Of a DNA stretch of 64,000 nt, positions 33,229 through 41,763 are shown in pieces. The translations under genes were made by a program, and so were the position numbers. The first letter of the stretch is position 1. The number at the start of each line of letters is the position of its first letter. The notes under the pieces are model-generated. The model did no database searches. It had not been told where the DNA came from and was given only the letters and a program-made list of their open reading frames with translations. The DNA lies in the NCBI GenBank assembly GCA_963762865.1, contig CAVXNC010000003.1:372001-436000 (forward strand). The letters are read 5' to 3'. This DNA is from DATHAP01 sp963762865. Lineage in GTDB: Bacteria; Actinomycetota; Actinomycetes; JACCUZ01.

Positions 33229-34215
33229 CAGAGTCGGCTCGTTCGTTCCCGGCCGGTGCCCCGCCGCGGGACGACATGGTGTGGGTACCCGGCGGTCGCT
33301 TCCGGATGGGGTCCGACCACCACTATGCAGAGGAAGTCTCCCGCACGCGACGTGGATGTCGACGGGCTCTGGGTGTGCCGCACGACCGTGACCAACGATG
33401 TGTACGCCGGGTTCGTGGCCGCGACCGGCTACCAGACGGTCGCCGAGCGCCCGCTGGACCCAGCCAACTTCCCCGGCGCTCCGGTCGAGAACCTGAGTGC
33501 CGGGTCGATGGTGTTTGTCCGGACGCCCGGACCTGTCGACCTGCGCCACCTCAGCCAGTGGTGGGTGTGGACGCCCGGCGCCTCCTGGCGGCATCCGGAG
33601 GGACCGGGCAGCAACCTCGACGGGCGCGGCGAGCATCCGGTGGTGCACGTCGCCTATGAGGACGCCGACGCGTACGCGGCCTGGGCCGGCCTCGTGCTGC
33701 CCACGGAGGCGCAGTGGGAGCACGCCGCCCGTGGCGGCGCCCAGGGCGCCGTCTACACCTGGGGGAACGAGCCGGAGACACCGGCCGCGCGGCGCGCGAA
33801 CTACTGGCACGGCGAGTTCCCGTGGCAGGCCGACGCAGGGTACGGCTCGACCGCACCGGTCGGCTCGTACCCGCCGAACGACTACGGGCTGGCGGACATG
33901 GCCGGCAACGTGTGGGAATGGACCCAGGACTGGTACACCGAACGCCGGTTTCCCGACGCCGCCCCCTGCTGCGCACCCCGCGAGCCTCGCGGCGGCCGTC
34001 CCGAAGAGAGCCTCGACCCGCAGCAGCCCCAGTTCCGGGTGCCGCGAAAAGTGATCAAGGGCGGCTCGTTCCTGTGCGCCGACAGCTACTGCCTGCGCTA
34101 CCGACCGGCGGCGCGACGACCCCAAGCGGTCGACACCGGCATGAGCCACATCGGCTTCCGCTGCGCGGCCCGGCCCACATTTCCGGAGGATCGAGTCTCC
34201 GGCGGCTCGACCTAG
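33225..34215 (+). pseudogene. formylglycine-generating enzyme (SUMF1/EgtB-like fold), frameshifted near the N-terminus
   Basis: Oxidises the sulfatase cysteine to formylglycine. Frame one from GTG 33225 reads DDMVWVPGGRFRMGSDHHYAEE; one extra base around 33331-33342 then shifts the rest to the frame reading SPARDVDVDGLWVCRTTVTNDVYAGFVAATGY to the end at 34215. The rest is intact: LPTEAQWEHAARGG, NDYGLADMAGNVWEWTQDWY, a CCAP motif, and KGGSFLCADSYCLRYRPAAR, whose two cysteines are the copper-binding catalytic pair of bacterial enzymes. The break is probably a sequence error, as in asd. Overlaps the sulfatase gene. Confidence 0.85.
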
Positions 34216-34254
34216 CTGCGGTGGTGGCGGCGCGGCGACTGCAGCGCCGAACGC

Positions 34255-34295
34255 CGACAGCCGGTGCCCCTGACCTGCAGGAACACCGGCTGTCG
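34255..34295. terminator. strong bidirectional hairpin between FGE gene and tRNA-Pro
   Basis: Perfect 12-bp arms, CGACAGCCGGTG (34255-34266) and CACCGGCTGTCG (34284-34295), with a 17-base loop. It lies between the 3' ends of the formylglycine-generating enzyme gene and tRNA-Pro, which converge. Confidence 0.75.
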
Positions 34296-34299
34296 TCTG

Positions 34300-34376
<77 letters not shown>

Positions 34377-34457
34377 GAGCCCGCACAGTCTAGCCGAGCC
34401 CGGACAGCGCCCTCGCCACCCCGTGAGGGCATGAGAGGACGCAGTAGGCCCGGCCGG

Positions 34458-35381
34458 TCAGGCCTCGCGGGCGACCAGGGTCAGCAGCGTCGCCTCCGGG
34501 CGGCAGGCGAAGCGCACCGGCGCGAAGGGCGAGGTGCCGAGGCCGGCCGACACGTGCAGGTGCGCCCGGCGGCCGGCGTGCTCGTGGGTCGAGAGGCCCT
34601 TCGCCTGCCGGCGGGGCAGGTCGCAGTTGGTGACCAGGGCGCCGAGGAACGGCACGCAGAGCTGCCCGCCGTGGGTGTGGCCGGCGAGGATCAGCGGGAA
34701 GCCGTCGGCGGTCATCGGGTCCAGCACGCGCTTGTACGGGGCGTGCGTGACAGCCATGGAGAGGTCAGCGGCCGGGTCGACCGGGCCGGCGACGTCGGCG
34801 TAGCGGTCGAGGCGGAGGTGGGCGTCGTCGGTGCCGACGAGCTCGATCTCACGGTGGTCGGCCTTGACCCGCTCGCGGGCGTTGTCGAGGTCGACCCAGC
34901 CGGCGGCCAGCATCCCCTCGCGCAGGTCGTCGGCCGGCAGCCGGTGCTTGCTCAGCCGCGGCTCGCCCACCGGGAGCAGGTAGCGCGCGGGGTTCTTGAA
35001 GGTCGGCTCGTAGTAGTCGTTGGACCCCATGACGAAGGCACCGGGCCGTTCGAGCAGCGGGCCGAGCGCGTCGAGCACCGGCGCCACCGCATCGCGATGC
35101 GCCAGGTTGTCTCCGGTGTCGATCACCAGGTCGGGCTCGAGCCCGGCGAGCGAGCGCACCCACTCCCGCTTGGCCCGCTGGCCCGGCGTCATGTGCAGGT
35201 CGGAGACGTGCAGCACCCGCAGAGGTCGGGCGCCGGGCTTCAGCACCGGGACCTCCACCCGACGGAGGGTGAAGGCGCGCACCTCGTAGAGCGCCGCCCA
35301 GGCGAGACTGGCCAAGCCCGCTGCGCCGGCCGCGGCCGTGAGACCAGGCGTCGACAGGGGGAGGAGCGCTCGCTTCCGCAC
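34458..35381 (-). CDS. calcineurin-like metallophosphoesterase, membrane-anchored
   Basis: About 307 residues: one N-terminal hydrophobic segment (residues ~10-30), then the phosphoesterase core with VLHVSDLHMTPGQ (D, H), DLVIDTGDNLAH (D), GSNDYY (N, D), THAPY and GHTHGGQL (H, H), a full di-metal site. The ortholog neighbourhood (next to the ponA2-type PBP) matches Rv3683 of M. tuberculosis as I recall it. GTG 35381 is my best start, though the GGGAG is too close; GTG 35429 would overlap the divergent gene. Confidence 0.82.
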   Translation of the reverse strand: MRKRALLPLSTPGLTAAAGAAGLASLAWAALYEVRAFTLRRVEVPVLKPGARPLRVLHVSDLHMTPGQRAKREWVRSLAGLEPDLVIDTGDNLAHRDAVAPVLDALGPLLERPGAFVMGSNDYYEPTFKNPARYLLPVGEPRLSKHRLPADDLREGMLAAGWVDLDNARERVKADHREIELVGTDDAHLRLDRYADVAGPVDPAADLSMAVTHAPYKRVLDPMTADGFPLILAGHTHGGQLCVPFLGALVTNCDLPRRQAKGLSTHEHAGRRAHLHVSAGLGTSPFAPVRFACRPEATLLTLVAREA

Positions 35382-35419
35382 CTCCCGATGCTGACACAGC
35401 GGCTGACAGACTGGCGGGC

Positions 35420-35875
35420 ATGCCCCCACTGAAGGACCAGCTGCAGGCCGACCTCACGACGGCGATGAAGGCGCGCGACGAGCTGCGCTCCGCGACGATC
35501 CGGATGGTGCTCACCGCCATCCGTACGGAGGAGGTCGCCGGCAAGACCGCGAGGGAGCTCGACGACGCTGACGTCGTCACCGTGCTCGGCCGGGAGGCCA
35601 AGAAGCGGCGTGAGGCCGCCGACGCGTTCGAGCAGGGCGGCCGCGCCGAGAGCGCCGCCCGCGAGCGCGCCGAGGGCGAGGTCATCGCCGCCTACCTGCC
35701 GGCCCAGCTGACCGACGACGAGATCCGCGACCTGGTCGCGGCGGCGGTCGCCGAGACAGGTGCTGCCGGCCCGCAGGCCATGGGCCAGGTCATGAAGGCC
35801 GTCACCCCGAAGACCGCCGGGCGCGCCGACGGTGGCCGGGTCGCCGCGGAGGTACGCCGTCAGCTGACTGCTTGA
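35420..35875 (+). CDS. GatB/YqeY domain protein
   Basis: A 151-residue YqeY-family protein: KDQLQADLTTAMKARDELRSATIRMVLTAIR and EGEVIAAYLPAQLTDDEI, ending with QVMKAVTPKTAGRADGGRVAAEVRRQL. The domain is the tRNA-tail-binding helical part of GatB; free-standing forms may help amidotransferases or bind tRNA. ATG 35420. Its 3' end overlaps the 3' end of the PBP gene on the other strand by 74 bases. Confidence 0.88.
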   Translation: MPPLKDQLQADLTTAMKARDELRSATIRMVLTAIRTEEVAGKTARELDDADVVTVLGREAKKRREAADAFEQGGRAESAARERAEGEVIAAYLPAQLTDDEIRDLVAAAVAETGAAGPQAMGQVMKAVTPKTAGRADGGRVAAEVRRQLTA

Positions 35876-38291
35876 GGCCTGACTGTGGGAGCCCGTCGGA
35901 CGCGGGCGCACGGTAGTCGCGGCACTCCGGCCGGTTGGAGTTGCCGCAGTCGTCGGGGCCCAGCGTCGTGCCCGGCTCGCTCGTCGGCTGTTCCGGCGGC
36001 GGTCCGGAGCTCACGTAGATGACGACGCGTTGCCCGGGGTAGACGGCTGACCCGTTGCCCGGGTACGAGTACGCAACCGTCCCGGCCGCCGCGTAGTCGG
36101 CGTAGACCGTGTCGCCGCTGACCACGGGATCCAGCCCCGCCTGCCGCAGCACCTGCTTGGCCTGGTCGACCGACATGCCGCTCACCGAGGGCACCTGGAC
36201 CGAGTCGCCCTTGATGACGTCGTCGGTCGGCTCGTTGAACGTGCTGACCGGGGTGTTGGCCAGCGTGGAGCTCATCATGTCGCGCCAGATCGGACCGGGG
36301 AGACAGCCACCACAGACGTCGCCGTAGTAGACGCCGCCGATGACGCGGTTCTGCAGCGGGTAGCCACCGGCCGGCGGCGACGGGTTGCCGGCCCAGACGG
36401 CGGTCGCGAGGTCAGGCGTGTAGCCCACGAACCAGACCGACACCCGACGGTTGGTCGTGCCGGTCTTGCCGGCGGCCGGTCGACCGATCTGGGCGCGCGC
36501 GCCGGTGCCGCTCGTCATGACGCCTTGGAGCAGCTGGTTCATGCCGTCGGCGATGTCCTGGTCGAGCACCTGGCGGCAGCGGGCGTCGGGGACGCTGAGC
36601 CGGTTGCCGGTCGGGTCGGTGACCTCGAGGATCGCGACGGCGTTGCAATGGGTGCCGCGGGCGGCGAACGTCGCGTAGGCCTCCGCCATCGCGAGCGGCG
36701 ACACCTCGTTGACGCCCAGGGTGAAGGACTTGACCACCTGGAGCTTCTTGCCGTCGGCTCGGCGGACTCCCAGCGCGCCCGCGATCTCGGCCGGCCGGCA
36801 GACGCCGGTCCGCTCGCTGAGCTGGGCGAAGTAGGTGTTGATCGAGCCCTCGATGCCGGTCTTCAGCGTGTAGTAGCCGTTCTCGCTCTCGGTCTCGTTG
36901 ACCGGGTCCCACTTGTCGTAGAGCGTCTCGCCGTTGCAGCCCTCGACCGGGCCGATGTCGACCTGGTAGGGCGAGTAGATGCCGTAGTCGAACGGCAGAC
37001 CCTGCTCGAGGGCGGCCGCCGCGACGAAGACCTTGAACGTCGAGCCCGCCTGGAAGCCCCGGCTCCCGCCGTAGGCCTGGTCGGTGGCCGGGTTGAACTT
37101 GATCGCACCCTTCTTGTCCCCGAAGGCGCGGCTGACGGCCATCGCCCTGATCTGGCCGGTCCCGGGCTGGACGGAGGCCAGCGCGGAGGCCACCTTGTCC
37201 GTGGGGTCGACGTGTGTGGCCAGCGAAGCCTGCGCGTTGCGCTGCGCGTCACGGTCGAGGGTCGTGGTGATGGTGAGGCCGCCCCGCAGCAGGAGGCTGC
37301 GTCGGTCGTCGAGGGTGGCGCCGAAGGCCTTGTCGTTCAGGATCGTCTTGAGGACGAAGTCGCAGAAGAACGCGACCTTCGACTCCTGGCAGCCGTTCTG
37401 GAAGGACCGCTTCGCCGGCTTGAGAGCGAGCTCGGTCGCCTGGGCCTCCTCGACGGCCGTGGAGTCGGCGAACCCGACCTCGCCCATCCGGGCGAGCACC
37501 ACGTTGCGCCGGGCAAGGGAGCGCTCGGGGTTCAGCGTCGGGTCGAAGGCGGTCGGCTGCTGGACGATGCCGGCCAGGGTCGCCGCCTGGGCGAGCGTCA
37601 GGTCCCGGGCGTGGGTGCTGAAGTACCGGCGCGCGGCCGCCTCGACGCCGTAGGCGCCGGCGCCGAAGTAGGCGATGTTCAGGTAGCGCTCGAGGATCTG
37701 CCGCTTGGAGTACTTCTCCTCCAGGGCCACCGCGTAGCGCAGCTCGCGCAGCTTGCGGCTGTAGGACTGCTCCGTCGCGGCCGCCCGGGCCTCGGCCCTC
37801 TTCTTGGGGTCCTTGATCTGCTCGGCATCCTCGAGCAGCACCTGCTTGACGTACTGCTGGGTGAGGGTCGACCCGCCCTGCACGTCCTGCCCGGACTGGT
37901 TGTTGACGAAGGCCCGCATGGTGCCGCGCAGGTCGATGCCGCCGTGCTGGTAGAACCGGGAGTCCTCGATCGCGATGACCGCCTGGCGCATGACCGGAGC
38001 CACGTCCGACAGGGGGACCACGACGCGGTTCTCGCTGTAGAAGGTCGCGATGAGGGAGCCGTCCGAGGCGAGGATCCGGGACCGCTGGGCCAGCGGCGGG
38101 ATCTCCAGCTCGGCGGGCAGGCTGTCGAAGCCCTCGGCGCTGTCCCGGGCCGCCAGGCCGATGCCACCGACCACCGGGAGGACGAGACCCGCGACCAGGA
38201 GTCCGGACAGCACGCTCACCACGAGGAAGAGGACCAGCCGGGTGACGAAACCGCCGTCTCGGCGCGAGGGGTCCGGGCGGAGAGCGTGCAT
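35802..38291 (-). CDS. bifunctional penicillin-binding protein with PASTA domain (PonA2-type)
   Basis: 829 residues. One TM helix (residues ~17-45); glycosyltransferase 51 domain with catalytic E109 in AIEDSRFYQHGG and GGSTLTQQYVKQ; transpeptidase with S417-x-x-K420 (GSTFK), SIN, and KTGTT; one PASTA domain (VQVPSVSGMSVDQAKQVLRQAGL) and a Pro/Ser/Thr tail. Builds and crosslinks peptidoglycan. ATG 38291 chosen. The last ~25 codons lie antisense to the YqeY-like gene and read basic and odd, so the true end may differ. Divergent from whiB-like gene, as ponA2 and whiB4 are in mycobacteria. Confidence 0.9.
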   Translation of the reverse strand: MHALRPDPSRRDGGFVTRLVLFLVVSVLSGLLVAGLVLPVVGGIGLAARDSAEGFDSLPAELEIPPLAQRSRILASDGSLIATFYSENRVVVPLSDVAPVMRQAVIAIEDSRFYQHGGIDLRGTMRAFVNNQSGQDVQGGSTLTQQYVKQVLLEDAEQIKDPKKRAEARAAATEQSYSRKLRELRYAVALEEKYSKRQILERYLNIAYFGAGAYGVEAAARRYFSTHARDLTLAQAATLAGIVQQPTAFDPTLNPERSLARRNVVLARMGEVGFADSTAVEEAQATELALKPAKRSFQNGCQESKVAFFCDFVLKTILNDKAFGATLDDRRSLLLRGGLTITTTLDRDAQRNAQASLATHVDPTDKVASALASVQPGTGQIRAMAVSRAFGDKKGAIKFNPATDQAYGGSRGFQAGSTFKVFVAAAALEQGLPFDYGIYSPYQVDIGPVEGCNGETLYDKWDPVNETESENGYYTLKTGIEGSINTYFAQLSERTGVCRPAEIAGALGVRRADGKKLQVVKSFTLGVNEVSPLAMAEAYATFAARGTHCNAVAILEVTDPTGNRLSVPDARCRQVLDQDIADGMNQLLQGVMTSGTGARAQIGRPAAGKTGTTNRRVSVWFVGYTPDLATAVWAGNPSPPAGGYPLQNRVIGGVYYGDVCGGCLPGPIWRDMMSSTLANTPVSTFNEPTDDVIKGDSVQVPSVSGMSVDQAKQVLRQAGLDPVVSGDTVYADYAAAGTVAYSYPGNGSAVYPGQRVVIYVSSGPPPEQPTSEPGTTLGPDDCGNSNRPECRDYRAPASDGLPQSGLKQSADGVPPRRPGHRRRARRSSG

Positions 38292-38475
38292 GGGATCCAA
38301 GGATACGGCCTGATACGGCCTGGCCATCCCGGGCCAGAGGTAGTCCGTACTGACTAGATCAGATTGAGCCGAACGGTTCTGTTGCCCGAGGTGTCCCAAT
38401 CCGTACCGTCCTCAAGACGAAGCACCACCCGCGTGGTCCTCGAGGCCGCGCACAAAGCACGAAGGACGGACCAGC

Positions 38476-38787
38476 ATGTGGGCAGACGACTGGGCCTCGC
38501 GGGGGGCTTGCCGTACCAGTGACCCGGACACGCTGTTCGTGCAGGGGGCCGCGCAGAACCGCGCGAAGGCCGTCTGCATGGGCTGCCCGGTCCGGACCGA
38601 GTGCCTCGCCGACGCCCTGGACAACCGGGTCGAGTTCGGCGTGTGGGGCGGGATGACCGAGCGGGAGCGGCGTGCGCTGCTCCGGCGCCGGCCGAACGTG
38701 ACCTCGTGGCGCGCTCTCCTCGAGACCGCGCGGGACGAGTACGAGCGGGGCCTGACCGCCGCCGGCGACCTCCAGGTGGCCATGTAG
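38476..38787 (+). CDS. WhiB-family iron-sulfur transcription factor (WhiB4/WblA type)
   Basis: 103 residues. Four cluster cysteines C12, C34, C37 and C43, then the GVWGGMTERERR turn (residues 55-66) and an Arg-rich DNA-binding region. Position between the ponA2-like PBP gene and two ArsA ATPases matches whiB4 in mycobacteria and wblA in streptomycetes, regulators of redox response and development. Family is certain; the WhiB4/WblA assignment rests on synteny. The ATG is at 38476 with AAGGACGG upstream. Confidence 0.88.
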   Translation: MWADDWASRGACRTSDPDTLFVQGAAQNRAKAVCMGCPVRTECLADALDNRVEFGVWGGMTERERRALLRRRPNVTSWRALLETARDEYERGLTAAGDLQVAM

Positions 38788-38849
38788 CGGACAGGGCGCT
38801 CTCCTCGGAGAGCAGCACCAACAGCAGGACGAGCACGACGAGCAGTGCC

Positions 38850-38883
38850 GGGGCGGTCCCTTTGTGGAGGGGAGGACCGCCCC
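38850..38883 (+). terminator. hairpin terminator after the WhiB-family gene
   Basis: Perfect 10-bp arms GGGGCGGTCC (38850-38859) and GGACCGCCCC (38874-38883) around a 14-base loop, about 60 bases after the stop. The rest of the 299-bp gap up to the ArsA gene (38884-39086) shows nothing further that I can name. Confidence 0.75.
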
Positions 38884-39086
38884 GTTCTGCGTCTCCGGGC
38901 GCCTTCGCGACGTACCCCTCCTAGTGGCTTTCATGATCGTTCGCGACGCCACCCGCCTCGACACGCCGATGCGCTCGGCGTGTCCGGCTCCCCGACGTCG
39001 CAAACGAGCACGGGTTGGCCGTCTCGCGGGGGCGTGCCCGGGCGGTTGGGCGGCGGGCGCGGGCCGGGGGGAGGTGGCAGCCGGGG

Positions 39087-40223
39087 TCAGGCGCCGGCGA
39101 GGGAGTCGCCGACGATGCGGAGGCCGTCGAGGTCGTGCACGTCGCCCGGCTGAGCGGCCACGTCGACGACCGGCACCCGCGGGTGGGCGGCGGTGAAGCG
39201 GCCGCGCAGCGACTGCTCGCGCTCGACCAGCCGCATCCGGCGGGCGTGCAGGCGCAGGATGCCGGCCGTGACCGGGTGCTCCTTGGCGTCCTCCAGCGTC
39301 TCGGCGCCCGCCGTCGCGCGGGCGGCTGACAGCGAGGCCGCGCCGGACGAGTGGACCCGGTTGAGCACCAGCCCGGCCAGCGGCATCCGCTCCTCGCCGA
39401 GCCGCTCCACGAAGTAGGACGCCTCGCGGAGCGCGTCGCGCTCCGGGGCGGCGACCACGACGAAGGACGTGCCGCTGGCCTGCAGGAGGCGGTACGTCGC
39501 ATCAGCCCGCTCGCGGAAGCCGCCGAACATGGTGTCGAGCGCCGCGATGAACGCCTGCAGGTCCTTGAGCACCTGGGCGCCGAGCACCTTGGTCAGGGCC
39601 GAGGTCACGGCGTTGAGGCCGACGCCGACCACCCTGAGGTAGGCCCGGCCGCCCGTCTTGGCCCCGCCCATCAGGACGCGGATGAAGCGGCCGTCGAGGA
39701 AGGAGCCGAGCCGCTTGGGCGCGTCGAGGAAGTCCAGGGCCGACCGGCTCGGCGGCGTGTCCACGACGATCAGGTCCCAGCGGTCCTCGGCGCGCAGCTG
39801 CCCGAGCTTCTCCATCGCCATGTACTCCTGCGTGCCGGAGAAGCTCGACGAGAGGGACTGGTAGAAGGGGTTGTCCATGATCGCCTTGGCCCGCTCGGGC
39901 GTGGCATGGGCGAAGACGACCTCGTCGAAGGTCCGCTTCATGTCGAGCATCATCGCGTCGAGCGAGCCGCCCTTCGCCTCGTCGAGCCCCTTGACCCGGC
40001 GGGGGCTGTTGTCCAGCTCGGACAGGCCCATCGACTGCGCCAGCCGGCGGGCCGGGTCGATGGTCAGCACGACGACGGTCCGGCCGGCCTCGGCGGCTCG
40101 CAGGCCGAGCGCCGCCGCGGTCGTCGTCTTGCCGACCCCACCGGCGCCGCAGCACACGATGATCCGCGTCGACCGGTTGGCGATGATCTCGTCGAGGTCG
40201 AGGCGGGCTGCTGGGGTCGTCAT
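39087..40223 (-). CDS. ArsA/GET3-family ATPase, second of pair
   Basis: A 378-residue ATPase of the anion-transporter (ArsA/Get3) family. P-loop CCGAGGVGKTTTAAALGLRA near residues 23-42; A-loop VVLTIDPARRLAQSMGL; LIVVDTPPSRSALDFLDAP. Start ATG 40223, seven bases after the first ArsA gene. Such pairs always sit next to whiB4/wblA in actinomycetes; they are not linked to arsenic genes and their cargo is unknown. Length and all motifs are normal. Confidence 0.88.
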   Translation of the reverse strand: MTTPAARLDLDEIIANRSTRIIVCCGAGGVGKTTTAAALGLRAAEAGRTVVVLTIDPARRLAQSMGLSELDNSPRRVKGLDEAKGGSLDAMMLDMKRTFDEVVFAHATPERAKAIMDNPFYQSLSSSFSGTQEYMAMEKLGQLRAEDRWDLIVVDTPPSRSALDFLDAPKRLGSFLDGRFIRVLMGGAKTGGRAYLRVVGVGLNAVTSALTKVLGAQVLKDLQAFIAALDTMFGGFRERADATYRLLQASGTSFVVVAAPERDALREASYFVERLGEERMPLAGLVLNRVHSSGAASLSAARATAGAETLEDAKEHPVTAGILRLHARRMRLVEREQSLRGRFTAAHPRVPVVDVAAQPGDVHDLDGLRIVGDSLAGA

Positions 40224-40230
40224 CGGACGC

Positions 40231-41220
40231 TCACGCCATGCCCTGCCGGCACAGCTGCTCGGCCATCTCGTAGAGCGCACCGAGGTCGACGCCCTCGAGA
40301 GCCATCGGCAGGTCGTAGGTCGGGCGGCCGAGTGCCTTGACCACCCTGCGCTGCTTCTTCTCCAGTGCCACCCGCTCGGCATGCTCGCCGGCCTCGGCGA
40401 CCAGCGCGTCGACCGCGGTGGCGGCCCGGCCGATGCGGGCGGCCTCGAGCCCGGCGAGCACCTCGGCCCGGTCCAGCGTGCCCTTGGCCGCAGCGGTCAG
40501 GTCGGCCTGCTTGAGCAGCGGGGCGCGGACCATGTTGACGACGACCCCGCCGACCGGCAGGCCGGCCTTGGCCAGCTCGGTGACCGCGTCGCCGGTCTCC
40601 TGCACCGGCATCTCCTCGAGCAGGGTCACCAGGTGCACCGCGGTCATCGGGCTGCGCAGCAGGCTCATGATCGAGTCGGCCTGGCCGCGGACCGGCCCGA
40701 CGCGCGCCAGCCCCGCGACCTCCTCGTTGACCCCGAGGAAGCGGGTGATCCGGCCCGTCGGCGGAGCGTCGAGCACGACGGCGTCGTAGATCGGGGTGCT
40801 GCCCTTGCGGCGACGTACCGCCTCGTAGACCTTGCCGGTGACCAGCACGTCGCGCATGCCGGGCGCGATCGTCGTCGCGAAGTCGATGGCGCCGATCCGG
40901 CGCAGGCCGCGGCCCGCGCGACCGAGCCGGTAGAACATGTCGAGGTACTCGAGCAGCGCCTCCTCCGGGTCGACCGCGAGGGCGAGCACGTCGCCACCAC
41001 CGGCGCCGACGGCGACCTTGCGCTCCTCGTAGGGAAGCGGCGGGCAGTCGAAGAGCTGGGCGATGCCCTGGCGGTTCTCGACCTCGACGAGGAGGGTCCG
41101 CCGACCCTGGCCGGCGAGGGCGATGGCGAGCGCCGCGGCCACCGTGGTCTTGCCGGTGCCACCCTTGCCGGTGACGACGTGCAGCCGCACGCCTTCCCAG
41201 TCGGACTCCTGGCTCGCCAC
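40231..41220 (-). CDS. ArsA/GET3-family ATPase, first of pair
   Basis: A 329-residue homolog of the next gene. P-loop VVTGKGGTGKTTVAAALA (residues 15-32) keeps the deviant Walker A lysine of the SIMIBI class; VLDAPPTGRITRFL is the switch region. GTG start 41220. The two probably form a heterodimer, by analogy with the pair Rv3679-Rv3680. Divergent from the GNAT gene. Confidence 0.88.
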   Translation of the reverse strand: MASQESDWEGVRLHVVTGKGGTGKTTVAAALAIALAGQGRRTLLVEVENRQGIAQLFDCPPLPYEERKVAVGAGGGDVLALAVDPEEALLEYLDMFYRLGRAGRGLRRIGAIDFATTIAPGMRDVLVTGKVYEAVRRRKGSTPIYDAVVLDAPPTGRITRFLGVNEEVAGLARVGPVRGQADSIMSLLRSPMTAVHLVTLLEEMPVQETGDAVTELAKAGLPVGGVVVNMVRAPLLKQADLTAAAKGTLDRAEVLAGLEAARIGRAATAVDALVAEAGEHAERVALEKKQRRVVKALGRPTYDLPMALEGVDLGALYEMAEQLCRQGMA

Positions 41221-41274
41221 CGGAGGAGCCTAACGAGCGGGCGGCGCCTCGCCCTCGCGGCCTACGGTGTCGCC

Positions 41275-41763
41275 GTGCCGACCCCGACCAAGCCGACGCT
41301 GCGGACCGACCGGCTGGTCCTCGTACCGCAGACCATCGACCAGGCCCGGGCGCTGCTGGCAGGCGAGGACCCCGGCCTGGAGCTCGCGCCCGGCTACCCG
41401 CACGCCGACACCCTCGACGGGCTGGGGATCTGGGTCGAGCACGGCGGGCCGGAGGACGGCGGGTGGTTCGTCGCCTTGGCCGAGGACGGCCGGGTGGTCG
41501 GCGACTGCGGCACCCACGGACCGGCCGACAGCGACGGGCGGCTGGAGATCGGCTACGGGCTGGCCGCGCCGTCCCGCGGCCGCGGGCTGGGCACCGAGGC
41601 GGTGCGCGCGATGGCCGACTGGCTGGCCGAGCAGCCGGGTGTCCGCGTGCTCACCGCCGACGTCGAGGTCGGCAACGAGCCGTCGCGGCGGCTGCTCGAG
41701 CGGCTGGGCTTCAGGGTCACCGGGACCCACGAGGGCCACTGGCAGCTGGAGCGAGACGCCTGA
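41275..41763 (+). CDS. GNAT family N-acetyltransferase (RimJ/RimL-like)
   Basis: 162 residues. Opens with TLRTDRLVLVPQTIDQARALL, typical of the RimJ/RimL branch; acetyl-CoA motif PSRGRGLGTEAVRAMADWL; end NEPSRRLLERLGFRVTGTHEGHWQ. The GTG start has TACGGT six bases upstream and no ribosome site, so it is probably leaderless. Its 3' end overlaps the opposite hydrolase gene by 47 bases. Confidence 0.82.
   Translation: MPTPTKPTLRTDRLVLVPQTIDQARALLAGEDPGLELAPGYPHADTLDGLGIWVEHGGPEDGGWFVALAEDGRVVGDCGTHGPADSDGRLEIGYGLAAPSRGRGLGTEAVRAMADWLAEQPGVRVLTADVEVGNEPSRRLLERLGFRVTGTHEGHWQLERDA

Noticed and set aside
38300..38325. Short duplicated ATACGGCCTG before the PBP gene
   Set aside because: Only two copies of 10 bases; not enough to call a repeat or an operator.
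36525..38357. A 610-residue plus-strand open frame opposite the PBP gene
   Set aside because: The PBP on the other strand has all catalytic motifs; this is its shadow.
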